Counted from the stretch's first letter, positions 44,791 to 52,633 are shown. The stretch is 57,366 nt of DNA from S146-42 sp965371965 (GCA_965371965.1 CBDVAM010000008.1:1-57366), one strand, 5' to 3'. The notes: generated by a model from the letters alone, not told the origin. A program made the numbers and translations.

Positions 44791-45819
44791 ATGCTGGACA
44801 CACTGAATCAGATCGAGAGCGAGGGCCTGACTCTGCTTCAAGAGACCGGCGACGCCGAAGGCCTCGAGTCGTGGCGGATCGCCTATCTGGGCAGCAAGGG
44901 TCGCCTGCGGGCGGTCATGGCGATGCTCAAGGACGTCGCCAAGGAGGACAAGCCCGCCGTCGGCAAGCGGCTGAACGAGGTCAAGTCTTCGCTCGAGTCG
45001 GCGTTCGAGGCTCGCAAGGGCGGGCTCGGTTCCACGAGTGCGGCGGGTCCGGCGCTGGACATGACCGAGCCCGGGCTGATCGAGAGCCGGGGAGTCGGGC
45101 GTCGCCACATTCTCACGCGTGTACGCGAGGAGTTGGTTGAGGTGTTCGGGCGGATGGGTTTTTCGGTTGCCGAGGGTCCCGAGATCGAGGACGACGAGCA
45201 TAACTTCGTCAAGCTGAATATCCCGCCGGAACACCCGGCCCGCGATCCGATCGACAACTTCTATGTCGATGCGCCCGGCTCTCGGGCCCGTCCGCGGATG
45301 CTGCGCAGCCAGACGAGCACGGTGCAGATCCGCGTGATGGACGACGCGGTGGCCAAGGGCTGGGGGCCGCCGATGAAAATCATCAGCCCCGGGCGGGTGT
45401 ATCGCCCCGACACCGTGGACGCGACGCATTCGTTCATGTTCCACCAGCTCGAGGGGCTGTACATCGATCGCGACGTCACGATGATCGATCTGAAGAGCAC
45501 GCTCCTGCACTTCGCGCGGGCCTACTTCGGCGACGACGCGGAGGTGCGTCTGCGTCCGAGTTTCTTCCCGTTTACCGAGCCGAGCGCCGAGTTCGACATG
45601 AAGATCGCGCTCAAGCCCGACGCCGAGCCGGACTGGATCGAACTGGGCGGTTGCGGCATGGTTGATCCCAATGTCCTCAAAGCCTGCAACATCGACCCCG
45701 AGGAATGGACGGGCTTCGCGTTCGGCTTCGGCATCGAACGCCTGGCGATGGGCAAGTACGGGATCCCCGATATCCGGATGCTGTTCGAGAACGATGTTCG
45801 GTTCTTGGAGCAGGTGTAA
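44791..45819 (+). CDS. pheS: Phenylalanyl-tRNA synthetase alpha subunit
   Basis: A 342-residue class II synthetase subunit. The N-terminal coiled coil is followed by motif 1 (FGRMGFSVAEGPEIE), motif 2 (RVYRPDTVDATHSFMFHQLEG, shown across its ends) and motif 3 (GFGIERLAMGKYGI). It charges tRNA-Phe together with PheT, which is not in this window. Confidence 0.96.
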   Translation: MLDTLNQIESEGLTLLQETGDAEGLESWRIAYLGSKGRLRAVMAMLKDVAKEDKPAVGKRLNEVKSSLESAFEARKGGLGSTSAAGPALDMTEPGLIESRGVGRRHILTRVREELVEVFGRMGFSVAEGPEIEDDEHNFVKLNIPPEHPARDPIDNFYVDAPGSRARPRMLRSQTSTVQIRVMDDAVAKGWGPPMKIISPGRVYRPDTVDATHSFMFHQLEGLYIDRDVTMIDLKSTLLHFARAYFGDDAEVRLRPSFFPFTEPSAEFDMKIALKPDAEPDWIELGGCGMVDPNVLKACNIDPEEWTGFAFGFGIERLAMGKYGIPDIRMLFENDVRFLEQV

Positions 45820-45850
45820 AAGGACTCACCGCGGGAGGGTCGCGGGGGTG

Positions 45851-45887
45851 GAAGAGGATTCACCACAGAGGCACAGAGGGCACAGAG
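45851..45887 (+). repeat. Left inverted repeat of cassette 2
   Basis: A 37-base sequence starting GAAGAGGATTCACC and ending GGGCACAGAG. It is repeated perfectly, in inverted orientation, at 46328-46364. The core TTCACCACAGAGGCACAGAG is shared with the repeats around cassette 1. It abuts the stop codon of the enclosed gene. Confidence 0.95.
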
Positions 45888-46316
45888 CTAGGAAGTGGGA
45901 GACGAGACGGCTTTGTCGGCTTCCTTGATCTCTTGGGATCGCTGGTTGCATAGCTTGATGAAGTTGGTGAGTTGGCGTTTGGAGCGCCAGAATCCTTGGT
46001 TGAGTTCTCGGATCTTCGGGGAGTGGATCTCTGCGTAGCGGAAGTTTTCAAGTGCGAGGAAGTTGACGCTGATTTTATCGTAGAGCTTTGATGGTCGGTG
46101 TCTGGGGACGAGTTCGACGCTTTCGTAGCCGTCAACCCAGAGCACTGGGCTGCACCAAGCCTTGGCCCCGGGCGAGAGCAGGCGGGTGCCCAATCGTTCC
46201 TCACCATCGCGTTTCCATACATCCCGGAGGATGTTGGCGACCATACAGAGCGGGCGCTTGCGTGACTTGCGACCGATCAACTCCGCGAAGATGAAACGCA
46301 TGCCCCTCATGACCAT
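45888..46316 (-). CDS. Cassette-borne protein of unknown function
   Basis: A 142-residue protein that I do not recognise, enclosed by 37-bp perfect inverted repeats. Features: a basic N-terminus (FAELIGRKSRKR), a central block WKRDGEERLGTRLLSPG...VLWVDGYESVELVPRHRP, and a helical C-terminus with aromatic and basic residues (LNQGFWRSKRQLTNFIKLCNQ). The start could be ATG 46316, 46310 or 46301; the frame stays open further upstream through the repeat and antisense to the dehydrogenase gene, which is not coding. Composition is lower in GC than the neighbours. The stop touches the left repeat exactly. Likely carried as a mobile unit. Confidence 0.6.
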   Translation of the reverse strand: MVMRGMRFIFAELIGRKSRKRPLCMVANILRDVWKRDGEERLGTRLLSPGAKAWCSPVLWVDGYESVELVPRHRPSKLYDKISVNFLALENFRYAEIHSPKIRELNQGFWRSKRQLTNFIKLCNQRSQEIKEADKAVSSPTS

Positions 46317-46327
46317 CCTGCTCTTAT

Positions 46328-46364
46328 CTCTGTGCCCTCTGTGCCTCTGTGGTGAATCCTCTTC
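46328..46364 (-). repeat. Right inverted repeat of cassette 2
   Basis: Perfect reverse complement of 45851-45887 (37 bases). Its outer end overlaps the stop codon of the short aldehyde dehydrogenase gene by one base. Confidence 0.95.
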
Positions 46365-47230
46365 TATGAGGCGCTGGGGTGCCAGAGGGTCTTGAAGTTG
46401 GTGAGCGGCTCGATCCAGTCGGGGCCATCGCATGTCGAACTGTTGAAGTCGATTGCGTCGCGGATGACGACTCGCTTGAGATTCTCGGCGACCCCCTCGC
46501 GCAACATCGCGCCGTGCTCGGGTTCGATGTTGGCCGCGTGGATTGCGCCGATCTCGCGGTGGCTGGCAAAGTGTGGGACGAGCTCTTCGCGGAAGCCCGT
46601 GAGGATATTGATGATCCCGCCGGGGAGGTCGCTGGTCGCTATGCTTTCTGCAAGGACGCAGGCAGGGATTGGGTTGGTCTCGCTGGCGAGTGCGACGACG
46701 GCGTTGCCGACGCAAATCGCGGGCGCAATGAGAGAGATGAGCGAGAGAAGGGGTCTCTCATCGGGCGCGACGACGCCGACGACGCCGATGGGCTCAGGAA
46801 TCGTGAAGTTGTGGTATGGCCCGGCGACGGGATTCGCACAGCCCGCTACTTGAGCATACTTGTCGCACCAGCCGGCGTAGTGGACGACCCGGTCGATCGC
46901 GGTGGCGACTTCTGTCTCGGCGTCTGATGCAGGTGCTGATCCCGCCGCGAGAGTTGCGGTGAGTTCTGTGCTCTTGCCCTCCATCATTTCTGCGAGGCGG
47001 TACAGCACCTGGCCGCGGAGGTACGCGTTGGCGCTGGCCCAGGCGGGCTGAGCCTTGGTTGCCGCCTCGACGGCGTTGCGCAGGTCCTTGCGGCTTGCCC
47101 GGCAGACGTGCCAGCCGGCGTCGGTGGGGGTGGGTCCGTCGATCTGCGTCGATCTGCCGCTCTCGGTGCGGGGAAACTTGCCGCCGATGAAGAGCTTGTG
47201 GGTCTTGGTGATGGGGAGGCGATTGGTCAT
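46364..47230 (-). CDS. Short aldehyde dehydrogenase-family protein lacking the catalytic half
   Basis: A 288-residue protein that aligns with the N-terminal cofactor-binding half of aldehyde dehydrogenases: FIGGKFPRTESGR, AQPAWASANAYLRGQVLYRL, IPEPIGVVGVVAPDERP, and LPGGIINILTG. It stops before the region with the catalytic glutamate and cysteine, so it cannot be an ordinary dehydrogenase. The length seems genuine rather than a fresh truncation: it ends in its own sequence just before cassette 2. ATG 47230 is the credible start; the frame continues upstream into an inserted repeat. It is transcribed after a full-length dehydrogenase and deoC. Short partners of this type accompany full dehydrogenases in some bacteria and may act as structural subunits (inference). 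Confidence 0.8.
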   Translation of the reverse strand: MTNRLPITKTHKLFIGGKFPRTESGRSTQIDGPTPTDAGWHVCRASRKDLRNAVEAATKAQPAWASANAYLRGQVLYRLAEMMEGKSTELTATLAAGSAPASDAETEVATAIDRVVHYAGWCDKYAQVAGCANPVAGPYHNFTIPEPIGVVGVVAPDERPLLSLISLIAPAICVGNAVVALASETNPIPACVLAESIATSDLPGGIINILTGFREELVPHFASHREIGAIHAANIEPEHGAMLREGVAENLKRVVIRDAIDFNSSTCDGPDWIEPLTNFKTLWHPSAS

Positions 47231-47247
47231 TGCTTTCTCGGAGAATG

Positions 47248-47278
47248 GATTCACCACAGAGGCACAGAGAGCACAGAG
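47248..47278 (+). repeat. Left inverted repeat of cassette 1
   Basis: A 31-base sequence starting GATTCACCACAGAGG and ending GAGCACAGAG. Its perfect reverse complement is at 47684-47714. It differs from the cassette 2 repeat by one base in the shared core. Confidence 0.95.
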
Positions 47279-47287
47279 AACGGACTG

Positions 47288-47716
47288 TTACAAGGAAAGA
47301 CGTTTGATGCCATTGCGGAGGATTGGAGTGTTGAAGTTCAAGAGGAGTGCGGTGTGAAGTTGGGTGAGGCGGAGGTAGGTGAGGACTTGTGCGTCGTGGA
47401 TTGGGAGGAGCTTCTCGATGGACTTGAGTTCTACAAGGACCTTGTCTTCGATGAGAAGGTCCGCGCGGTACACGCAGTCGACCTGTTCGCCCTTGTGGAA
47501 CACGGGGATCTCGAACTGGCGTTTGAACGACAAGCCGCGAAGAGTAAGTTCGCGGGCCAGACATGCTTCGTATGCGGACTCAAGAAGACCGGGTCCAAGC
47601 GACTTGTGGACTTCAATGGCGGCACCGATGATCTCACGAGTCAGCGGATCATCTCGCGAATCGGTCGCCCCATTGACTCCCCCCTCTGTGCTCTCTGTGC
47701 CTCTGTGGTGAATCAT
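47288..47716 (-). CDS. GxxExxY-family (PDDEXK-like) protein
   Basis: A 142-residue protein with the family signature in HKSLGPGLLESAYEACL (G-LL-E-SA-Y) and a nuclease-like core DCVYRADLLIEDKVLVELK, which fits the D...ExK pattern of PDDEXK_3 proteins. Its first dozen codons (MIHHRGTESTEGG) are read out of the inverted repeat itself, starting at ATG 47716, five bases after the aldehyde dehydrogenase stop. GxxExxY proteins are common in planctomycetes and related groups, often next to such repeats; biochemical function is not established. A nuclease role is inference. Confidence 0.88.
   Translation of the reverse strand: MIHHRGTESTEGGVNGATDSRDDPLTREIIGAAIEVHKSLGPGLLESAYEACLARELTLRGLSFKRQFEIPVFHKGEQVDCVYRADLLIEDKVLVELKSIEKLLPIHDAQVLTYLRLTQLHTALLLNFNTPILRNGIKRLSL
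47684..47714 (-). repeat. Right inverted repeat of cassette 1
   Basis: Perfect reverse complement of 47248-47278 (31 bases). It overlaps the beginning of the GxxExxY coding region and lies seven bases after the upstream dehydrogenase stop. Confidence 0.95.
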
Positions 47717-47721
47717 TCTTC

Positions 47722-49380
47722 CTACCTCACATACGCCCGCAGCCCGTGCAAGCCGCCCTCGCGTCCGAAGCCGGATTCCTTGTACCCGCCGAAGGGTGAC
47801 GACGGGTCGAAGCGGTTGTAGGTGTTCAGCCAGACCACGCCTGCCTTGAGCTTGCTGGCGATCTCGAATATCTTGGAGCCCTTGTCGGTCCAGATGCCCG
47901 CCGCCAGGCCGTAGGGCGTGTTGTTGGCGCGGGTGATCGCTTCTTCGGGTGTGCGGAAGCTGAGGATGCTGAGCACGGGGCCGAAGATCTCTTCGCGGGC
48001 GATCGCGTGGCTGGGCTGCACGCCGGTGAAAAAGCACGGGCGGCACCAGTTGCCCCGATCGCGCTCGCTGGGCACGGGCGTCTCGCACGCCGGCGTCTTT
48101 CCCGAACTCTCCCACAGCCCGGCGAGCCCATTCAGTTGGCCGCTGACGTGCAGCGTCGCGCCCTCGGATTGTCCCGCGGCCAGATACCGCTCGATCGTTG
48201 CCAACTGCTCGCGGCTGTTGATCGCGCCGATATCGGTGTTCTTGTCCAGTGGGTCGCCGATGCGCAGCGTCTTCAGGCGGTGCCCCAGGCGGGCGATCAC
48301 GTCATCGAGGATCGGCTCTTGCACGAACAGGCGGCTGCCGGCACAGCAGACGTGCCCCTGGTTGAAGTAGATGCCCGCGATGATCCCCTCGATGGCCTGG
48401 TCGAGGCTGGCGTCCTCGAAGATGATGTTGGGGCTCTTGCCGCCGAGTTCGAGGGTCAGGCTCTTGGTCATCCCGGTGGCGCGGACGACCCGCTCGTGCG
48501 CAACCGACTTGGCGATCTTCTTGCCCACAGCCGTCGATCCCGTAAACGCGATCTTGTCGACATCGGGATGCTCGACCAGCGCCTGGCCCGTGCGACCATC
48601 GCCGGTAAGGATGTTGACCACGCCCGCGGGCAGCCCGATCTCCTGGCAGATCTCTCCCAGTCGCAGCGCCGTCAGCGGCGTCGTCTCCGCCGGTTTGAGA
48701 ATGCAGGTGTTGCCGCACGCCAGCGCCGGGGCGAGCTTCCACGCGGCCATCATCAGCGGGAAGTTCCACGGGATGATCTGGCCGCACACGCCGATCGGCT
48801 CGGGCTCGCGCCCGTGGAATGCGTAGCGCAGTTTGTCCGCCCAGCCCGCGTGGTAGAAGAAGTGAGCCGCGGCGAGCGGGATGTCGACGTCCCGGCTCTC
48901 CTTGATCGGCTTGCCGCCGTCCATCGTCTCGAGCACGGCGAACTCGCGGGCACGCTCCTGGATCCGGCGTGCGATGCGGAAGAGGTACTTGGCGCGTTCC
49001 TTGCCCGGCAATGCCGCCCACGCGGGCAGGGCTTCTCTCGCCGCGGCGACGGCGCGATCGACGTCCGCAGGCGAACCCTGAGCGACCTCGCAGAGCGTCT
49101 TGCCGGTGGCGGGATTGATTGTCGCGAAGTGCAGCCCTTCGTCGCTCCGTTGCTGCGTCGCTGCGTCGCTTTGCGGCTCAACGAACTCTCCGCCGATGAA
49201 CAGCCCGTAGCGAGGCTTGATCTCGACCTTGGTAGTCTCGGGGGCCGGGGCGTAGTCCCAGGAAAGCTCATCGCCCGGCGTGCCACCCGGCCCCGCGATC
49301 TGAGCCCGATCGCCCGCTGAGACCCGGTCGGCGGGCGGTTCTTTCGAGGCATTGACTTTGACCGAGGATTGATGGGCCAT
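47722..49380 (-). CDS. Aldehyde dehydrogenase, full length
   Basis: A 552-residue NAD-dependent aldehyde dehydrogenase with an N-terminal extension of about 55 residues. Visible: PWNFPLMMAAWKLAPALACGN, FTGSTAVGKKIA, the glutamate in LELGGKSPNIIFED, and the catalytic cysteine in FNQGHVCCAGSRLFV. The C-terminus FGGYKESGFGREGG is complete. It lies in a minus-strand cluster with deoC and a short partner dehydrogenase, so oxidation of acetaldehyde produced by deoxyribose-phosphate aldolase is a reasonable inference. It is followed at once by cassette 1. Confidence 0.9.
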   Translation of the reverse strand: MAHQSSVKVNASKEPPADRVSAGDRAQIAGPGGTPGDELSWDYAPAPETTKVEIKPRYGLFIGGEFVEPQSDAATQQRSDEGLHFATINPATGKTLCEVAQGSPADVDRAVAAAREALPAWAALPGKERAKYLFRIARRIQERAREFAVLETMDGGKPIKESRDVDIPLAAAHFFYHAGWADKLRYAFHGREPEPIGVCGQIIPWNFPLMMAAWKLAPALACGNTCILKPAETTPLTALRLGEICQEIGLPAGVVNILTGDGRTGQALVEHPDVDKIAFTGSTAVGKKIAKSVAHERVVRATGMTKSLTLELGGKSPNIIFEDASLDQAIEGIIAGIYFNQGHVCCAGSRLFVQEPILDDVIARLGHRLKTLRIGDPLDKNTDIGAINSREQLATIERYLAAGQSEGATLHVSGQLNGLAGLWESSGKTPACETPVPSERDRGNWCRPCFFTGVQPSHAIAREEIFGPVLSILSFRTPEEAITRANNTPYGLAAGIWTDKGSKIFEIASKLKAGVVWLNTYNRFDPSSPFGGYKESGFGREGGLHGLRAYVR

Positions 49381-49390
49381 GGGGGGTATT

Positions 49391-50104
49391 CTATTCGCTC
49401 TGGGTGGGGCCTTGGGGGACCCAGCCGCATTCGGGGCACTGTTCGAGCCGCAGCAGGTTATAGCCGCACATCGGGCATCCCCGCCGGAGCAGGCGGCGGT
49501 ACCGCTGGACGTGCATTCTGATCGTCAGCGGAAACAGGATCATGCCACCTATCCAGATGAGCCAGGTGCGCAGGTATACGAGCGCGAGGATCAGGATTGT
49601 GTAGAACAGAACATTGAGCGCGAGGCCGAGCCAGAGTGGATCCACCGGCAGTCTTCGCCACGGGCTGTCGGCGACCGCAAAGCCGTTGGCCCAGCTCGCG
49701 TCTACAGGCACGAAGCGTTCAGCGTATCGCGAGTTGCGGTAACTCGATGCACCCACCCATTGCAGACAGCGGAACGGCACGCCGACACGCCACGCCGTCA
49801 TCGCTCGCCCCTCGTCCCAGTTCGTGTGCGGCGGCCAGCGGACGTACCACGCGATAGTCATGAACGCGTCGGATTCAACGTGGATATCGGTTGGGCGCTG
49901 CCAGCCGGCGGGCGCGGGTCGCGGCCAGGCGATCGGGCGGTCCGCACGCCACGGGTCGGTCGAGCGGACATCGATCGGCGGCCTCCACGAAGCCCATGCG
50001 CGGTCGCTCGAGTAGTCAGTCCCCGCGCTGATCCAGGCAACCACGATAGAGACGATCAGCCCGGCGATGCCAGCGACGATGAACTGTCGCGAGTGTTTGC
50101 GCAC
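49391..50104 (-). CDS. Membrane protein with C-terminal zinc ribbon (paralog 3)
   Basis: A 237-residue protein: N-terminal membrane helix (about 8-26, ending VVAWISAG), an extracytoplasmic domain of about 130 residues rich in tryptophan and proline, membrane helices (about 158-205, with DPLWLGLALNVLFYTILIL), then a zinc ribbon RRGCPMCGYNLLRLEQCPECG. Architecture and motifs match the two genes upstream, so it is the third member of a tandem paralog set. Start is GTG 50104; a direct repeat GAGTGTTTGCGC (50091-50102, 50119-50130) surrounds the start region. Ten bases separate it from the dehydrogenase gene. Function unknown. Confidence 0.75.
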   Translation of the reverse strand: MRKHSRQFIVAGIAGLIVSIVVAWISAGTDYSSDRAWASWRPPIDVRSTDPWRADRPIAWPRPAPAGWQRPTDIHVESDAFMTIAWYVRWPPHTNWDEGRAMTAWRVGVPFRCLQWVGASSYRNSRYAERFVPVDASWANGFAVADSPWRRLPVDPLWLGLALNVLFYTILILALVYLRTWLIWIGGMILFPLTIRMHVQRYRRLLRRGCPMCGYNLLRLEQCPECGWVPQGPTQSE

Positions 50105-50227
50105 GGTAACTCCCCACGAGTGTTTGCGCCCGATCTATTCACATCCCCATCCGCATCTCGCTTGCGTGCGGTTGCGGATGTGCCGCGTTGGGGGGAAATC
50201 AAGAGGCCGGCGAAGATGACGAGTTTC

Positions 50228-50902
50228 CTAGCCACGTTGATGTTCCGCTGGCGGCGCAACGCCTCTCCCACACTCTGGACACACCTCAAGCCCCGCGAGT
50301 TCATACGCACACTCGGCGCACTGCCCCCGACGAACACGCCGGCGGCGTCGCAAGCGACCAAGGCCGAGCCACGTCAGGAGCACAAGCCCGGCGTAGATGA
50401 TCGTGTTGACGATCAACCCATCCCACAGCGGCAGCCAAGGCAGAAAGCTCTCGTATGGCCCCGGGTTGCCTGTGATCTTCGCTACGAAGTTCATCAACCA
50501 GTCTCGCCCAGGCGGCATCGGCAGTTGCCCTCGAAGGCGAGGCCCGCCATAGTCAAACGAGCCGTCCGGTCCGATCCCGATCTTGTGATGCTCAAGGGCG
50601 ACGAAAGGGAAGCCGAGCCGGCTGATGTTGGCGACGCAATCGTCGCTGAATCTGTCATCATCGGGACCGCCCCAGAATACCTGCCAGTGCGAGGCCCCGG
50701 CGTGAAATGCGACAACCGCCTGATCGGGCTCGCCAAGTGAAGCAGGCACCGACCGCTCCCAATCCCGAGCATCGGTTGGTCTTGTACTAGCGGTAAAGCT
50801 CGGGGAAGGAACCACGAGGGCGATGCCCCAAGCCACGACGACACTCAGAACGATTCCTGTGACCAACGCGATGCCGACACGGACCGCCAATCGCCGTCTC
50901 AC
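50228..50902 (-). CDS. Membrane protein with C-terminal zinc ribbon (paralog 2)
   Basis: A 224-residue protein: basic start, membrane helix (about 8-28, SVVVAWGIALVV), a soluble loop, a second membrane region WLPLWDGLIVNTIIYAGLVL, a run of arginines and the ribbon RRGQCAECAYELAGLEVCPECG. GTG 50902 overlaps the stop of the upstream paralog as GTGA, so the two are coupled. The open frame extends further upstream, but that part overlaps the neighbour. Function unknown. Confidence 0.75.
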   Translation of the reverse strand: MRRRLAVRVGIALVTGIVLSVVVAWGIALVVPSPSFTASTRPTDARDWERSVPASLGEPDQAVVAFHAGASHWQVFWGGPDDDRFSDDCVANISRLGFPFVALEHHKIGIGPDGSFDYGGPRLRGQLPMPPGRDWLMNFVAKITGNPGPYESFLPWLPLWDGLIVNTIIYAGLVLLTWLGLGRLRRRRRVRRGQCAECAYELAGLEVCPECGRGVAPPAEHQRG

Positions 50903-51549
50903 TCGGCCTCTTGGATCGCCTTGGGGCTCGCGGTTCCGCATTCGGGGCAGTCTACCAGACCGGCGAGGTCGTAGCCGCAGTTTGTGCACTGGCCTCGCCG
51001 CACCCGTAATCGCCGACGCACCTCGCCAATCAGCCACACCAAGGCTGCTGCGAGCGTGGCGTAGAAAACCGTGTTGAACGTGAATCCAAGCCAGAGAGGA
51101 CGAAATGCGATTCTTCGGTACGGCACATCGTACCCAAACAGGCTCGCTTCGATCCCACGCTTCAGTGGGCTCTCGTCCCAGTCCCATGCCTGGCGTCCTC
51201 CTCGCTGGATGACCAACCGTCGACAGGTGACTGATCGTGCCGGCAAGCCGTATTCGTAGACGGCCATAAAGTGCAGGACGACGGATGGATCTTGGCGACG
51301 AGTCCGCGCGAGTTCATTGATATTCGTGGTTGCACTGTGGCTGTCAAACCCAAAGGCCGAGCTCGAACCCCAACGATCGGCGTCCGGCCAGCCAGCAGGT
51401 GCACGGGACGGCCAGCCATCGCCTGCTATGTCATAGTTGCTCGTGCGCCACGACGGCGAGACCAGCAAGCCGATCGTCCATGCAACAAGCACGTTCATGA
51501 TTGCGCCGATGACTAAGAACAGGGCAATGCGGACAAGCCGCCGCCGCAT
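50899..51549 (-). CDS. Membrane protein with C-terminal zinc ribbon (paralog 1)
   Basis: A 216-residue protein with the same layout as its two neighbours: MRRRLVRIALFLVIGAIMN and VLVAWTIGLLV form the first membrane helix, a soluble loop follows, then FRPLWLGFTFNTVFYATL, and finally RRGQCTNCGYDLAGLVDCPECG. Its ATG overlaps the deoC stop (TGATG), with a GTG one codon earlier, so it is coupled to deoC. Function unknown; the tight coupling suggests a role linked to the deoxyribose/aldehyde cluster or merely insertion in the operon. Confidence 0.75.
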   Translation of the reverse strand: MRRRLVRIALFLVIGAIMNVLVAWTIGLLVSPSWRTSNYDIAGDGWPSRAPAGWPDADRWGSSSAFGFDSHSATTNINELARTRRQDPSVVLHFMAVYEYGLPARSVTCRRLVIQRGGRQAWDWDESPLKRGIEASLFGYDVPYRRIAFRPLWLGFTFNTVFYATLAAALVWLIGEVRRRLRVRRGQCTNCGYDLAGLVDCPECGTASPKAIQEAE

Positions 51550-52604
51550 CACGCTTCCCCAAAGTCATACTGTGCCGAGTAAGCCCCCGTCTTCTGCTTC
51601 ACCAACTGCCGCAGAATATCATTGACCAGGCTCGATGCTCCGAAACGGAACAGCTCCGGCGTCAGCCACCGCTCGCCCACGGTCTCCTTCACCATGCACA
51701 GGTAGTGCAGCGCCGACTTCGCCGTCCGAATCCCCCCGGCGGGTTTAAAACCGATGATCTTGCCACCATTGGAAATACCGGTCCCCTCGTGGTTCAAATC
51801 AGAGCCCAGGCTTGCGCCAGGGCCTCTTATCCCTTCGTGCCTTTGTGCCTTCGTCCCTTCGTGCCTTCCCGCGTCCCTCACCGCCTCCAGCATCACAAGG
51901 CTCACGCCCATCGTCGCCGCGGGGCTGACCTTGCCCGTGCTCGTCTTGATGAAATCGCCATCGCGGATATTCTCGATCGCGAGGTCGCTCGCGTGCCGGA
52001 CGTTGTCGTAGGTCTCGAGTTCGCCGGTCTCGAGGATGACTTTCAAATGTGCCTCGCCGCAGGCTTCTACGACGCGCCGGATCTCATCCGCGACCTCGCC
52101 ATAGCGCCCCGAAAGGAACGCGCCGCGATTGATGACCATATCGATCTCATCGGCACCTGCGGCGACCGCCTCGCGCACATCGCGCAATCGCACATCGATA
52201 GGAAACTGCCCGCTGGGGAAGCCCGTCGCGACAGATGCGATCTTGACCCGCCACGCCGGGGGTTGGGTCGGATCCGCGACCGGCTGGAAGCCGGTGCTAC
52301 CGGGGCCTTGTAGATTCTCCAGAGCCTCGCGTGCGACGGGCACCATGCTCGGATACACGCACACCGCCGCGACGCTCGGCAGGCGCTCGCCAAGCACGGT
52401 TTCGTCGTCGGGCATGGGGCGCACGGCCTTGGCACACAGCGCCCGCACCTTTTCGGGCGAGTCGGCACCTTCGAGCGTCGTCAGGTCGACCATGCTCAGG
52501 GCCAGTTTCAGCCCGGCGAGCTTGGCTGATTCCTTGATGGATCGGGTCGTAAACGACGCGGCCCGGGCATCGGCCATCACACGATCGACGGTGGGGGAGG
52601 GCAT
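51549..52604 (-). CDS. deoC: Deoxyribose-phosphate aldolase with two repeat-derived insertions
   Basis: A 351-residue class I aldolase cleaving 2-deoxyribose 5-phosphate to glyceraldehyde 3-phosphate and acetaldehyde. The Schiff-base lysine lies in GDFIKTSTGK and the second lysine in GFKPAGGIRTAKSA. The protein is about 100 residues longer than typical. Two segments break the normal sequence: about 18 residues after REALENLQ (GPGSTGFQPVADP...), encoded by a palindromic repeat, and about 36 residues between the two lysines (GRHEGTKAQRHEGIRGPG...), encoded by another low-complexity repeat. Both keep the frame. ATG 52604 is preceded by TACAAT five bases upstream and no Shine-Dalgarno. Confidence 0.92.
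   Translation of the reverse strand: MPSPTVDRVMADARAASFTTRSIKESAKLAGLKLALSMVDLTTLEGADSPEKVRALCAKAVRPMPDDETVLGERLPSVAAVCVYPSMVPVAREALENLQGPGSTGFQPVADPTQPPAWRVKIASVATGFPSGQFPIDVRLRDVREAVAAGADEIDMVINRGAFLSGRYGEVADEIRRVVEACGEAHLKVILETGELETYDNVRHASDLAIENIRDGDFIKTSTGKVSPAATMGVSLVMLEAVRDAGRHEGTKAQRHEGIRGPGASLGSDLNHEGTGISNGGKIIGFKPAGGIRTAKSALHYLCMVKETVGERWLTPELFRFGASSLVNDILRQLVKQKTGAYSAQYDFGEA
51801..51870. repeat. Repeat insertion inside deoC (second)
   Basis: Contains AGAGCCCAGGCTTGCGCCAG and following bases (51801-51826), found again with one mismatch and inverted at 53690-53715, followed by CCTTCGTGCC/CTTTGTGCC low-complexity units. It encodes the unusual loop between the two active-site lysines. 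Confidence 0.75.
52270..52303. repeat. Palindromic repeat inside deoC (first)
   Basis: ACCGGC-tggaa-GCCGGT (52279-52295) followed by GCTACCGG. On the coding strand it reads GSTGFQPV. Similar FQPV-encoding repeats are, from memory, frequent in planctomycete genomes. Confidence 0.7.
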
Positions 52605-52609
52605 GGTTG

Positions 52610-52615
52610 ATTGTA
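52610..52615 (-). promoter_or_regulatory. Putative -10 element of deoC, leaderless type
   Basis: TACAAT on the minus strand, five bases before the deoC ATG. It matches five of six positions of TATAAT. Confidence 0.5.
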
Positions 52616-52633
52616 AGTGGGGGAGGGGGCGGA

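Noticed and set aside
45888..46316. Four-helix-bundle (S23-type) protein often found in similar repeat settings
   Set aside because: None of the S23 motifs is present, so the gene is left unassigned.
46317..46715. N-terminal extension of the cassette 2 protein
   Set aside because: The sequence is read through the inverted repeat and antisense-frame dehydrogenase DNA, and is arginine-rich without homology.
47231..47257. Upstream start of the short aldehyde dehydrogenase
   Set aside because: The nine extra codons derive from the cassette 1 repeat. ATG 47230 opens the family-like sequence.
49379..50740. 453-codon plus-strand frame across the membrane paralogs
   Set aside because: Low-complexity basic translation, antisense to two genes with coherent topology and zinc ribbons.
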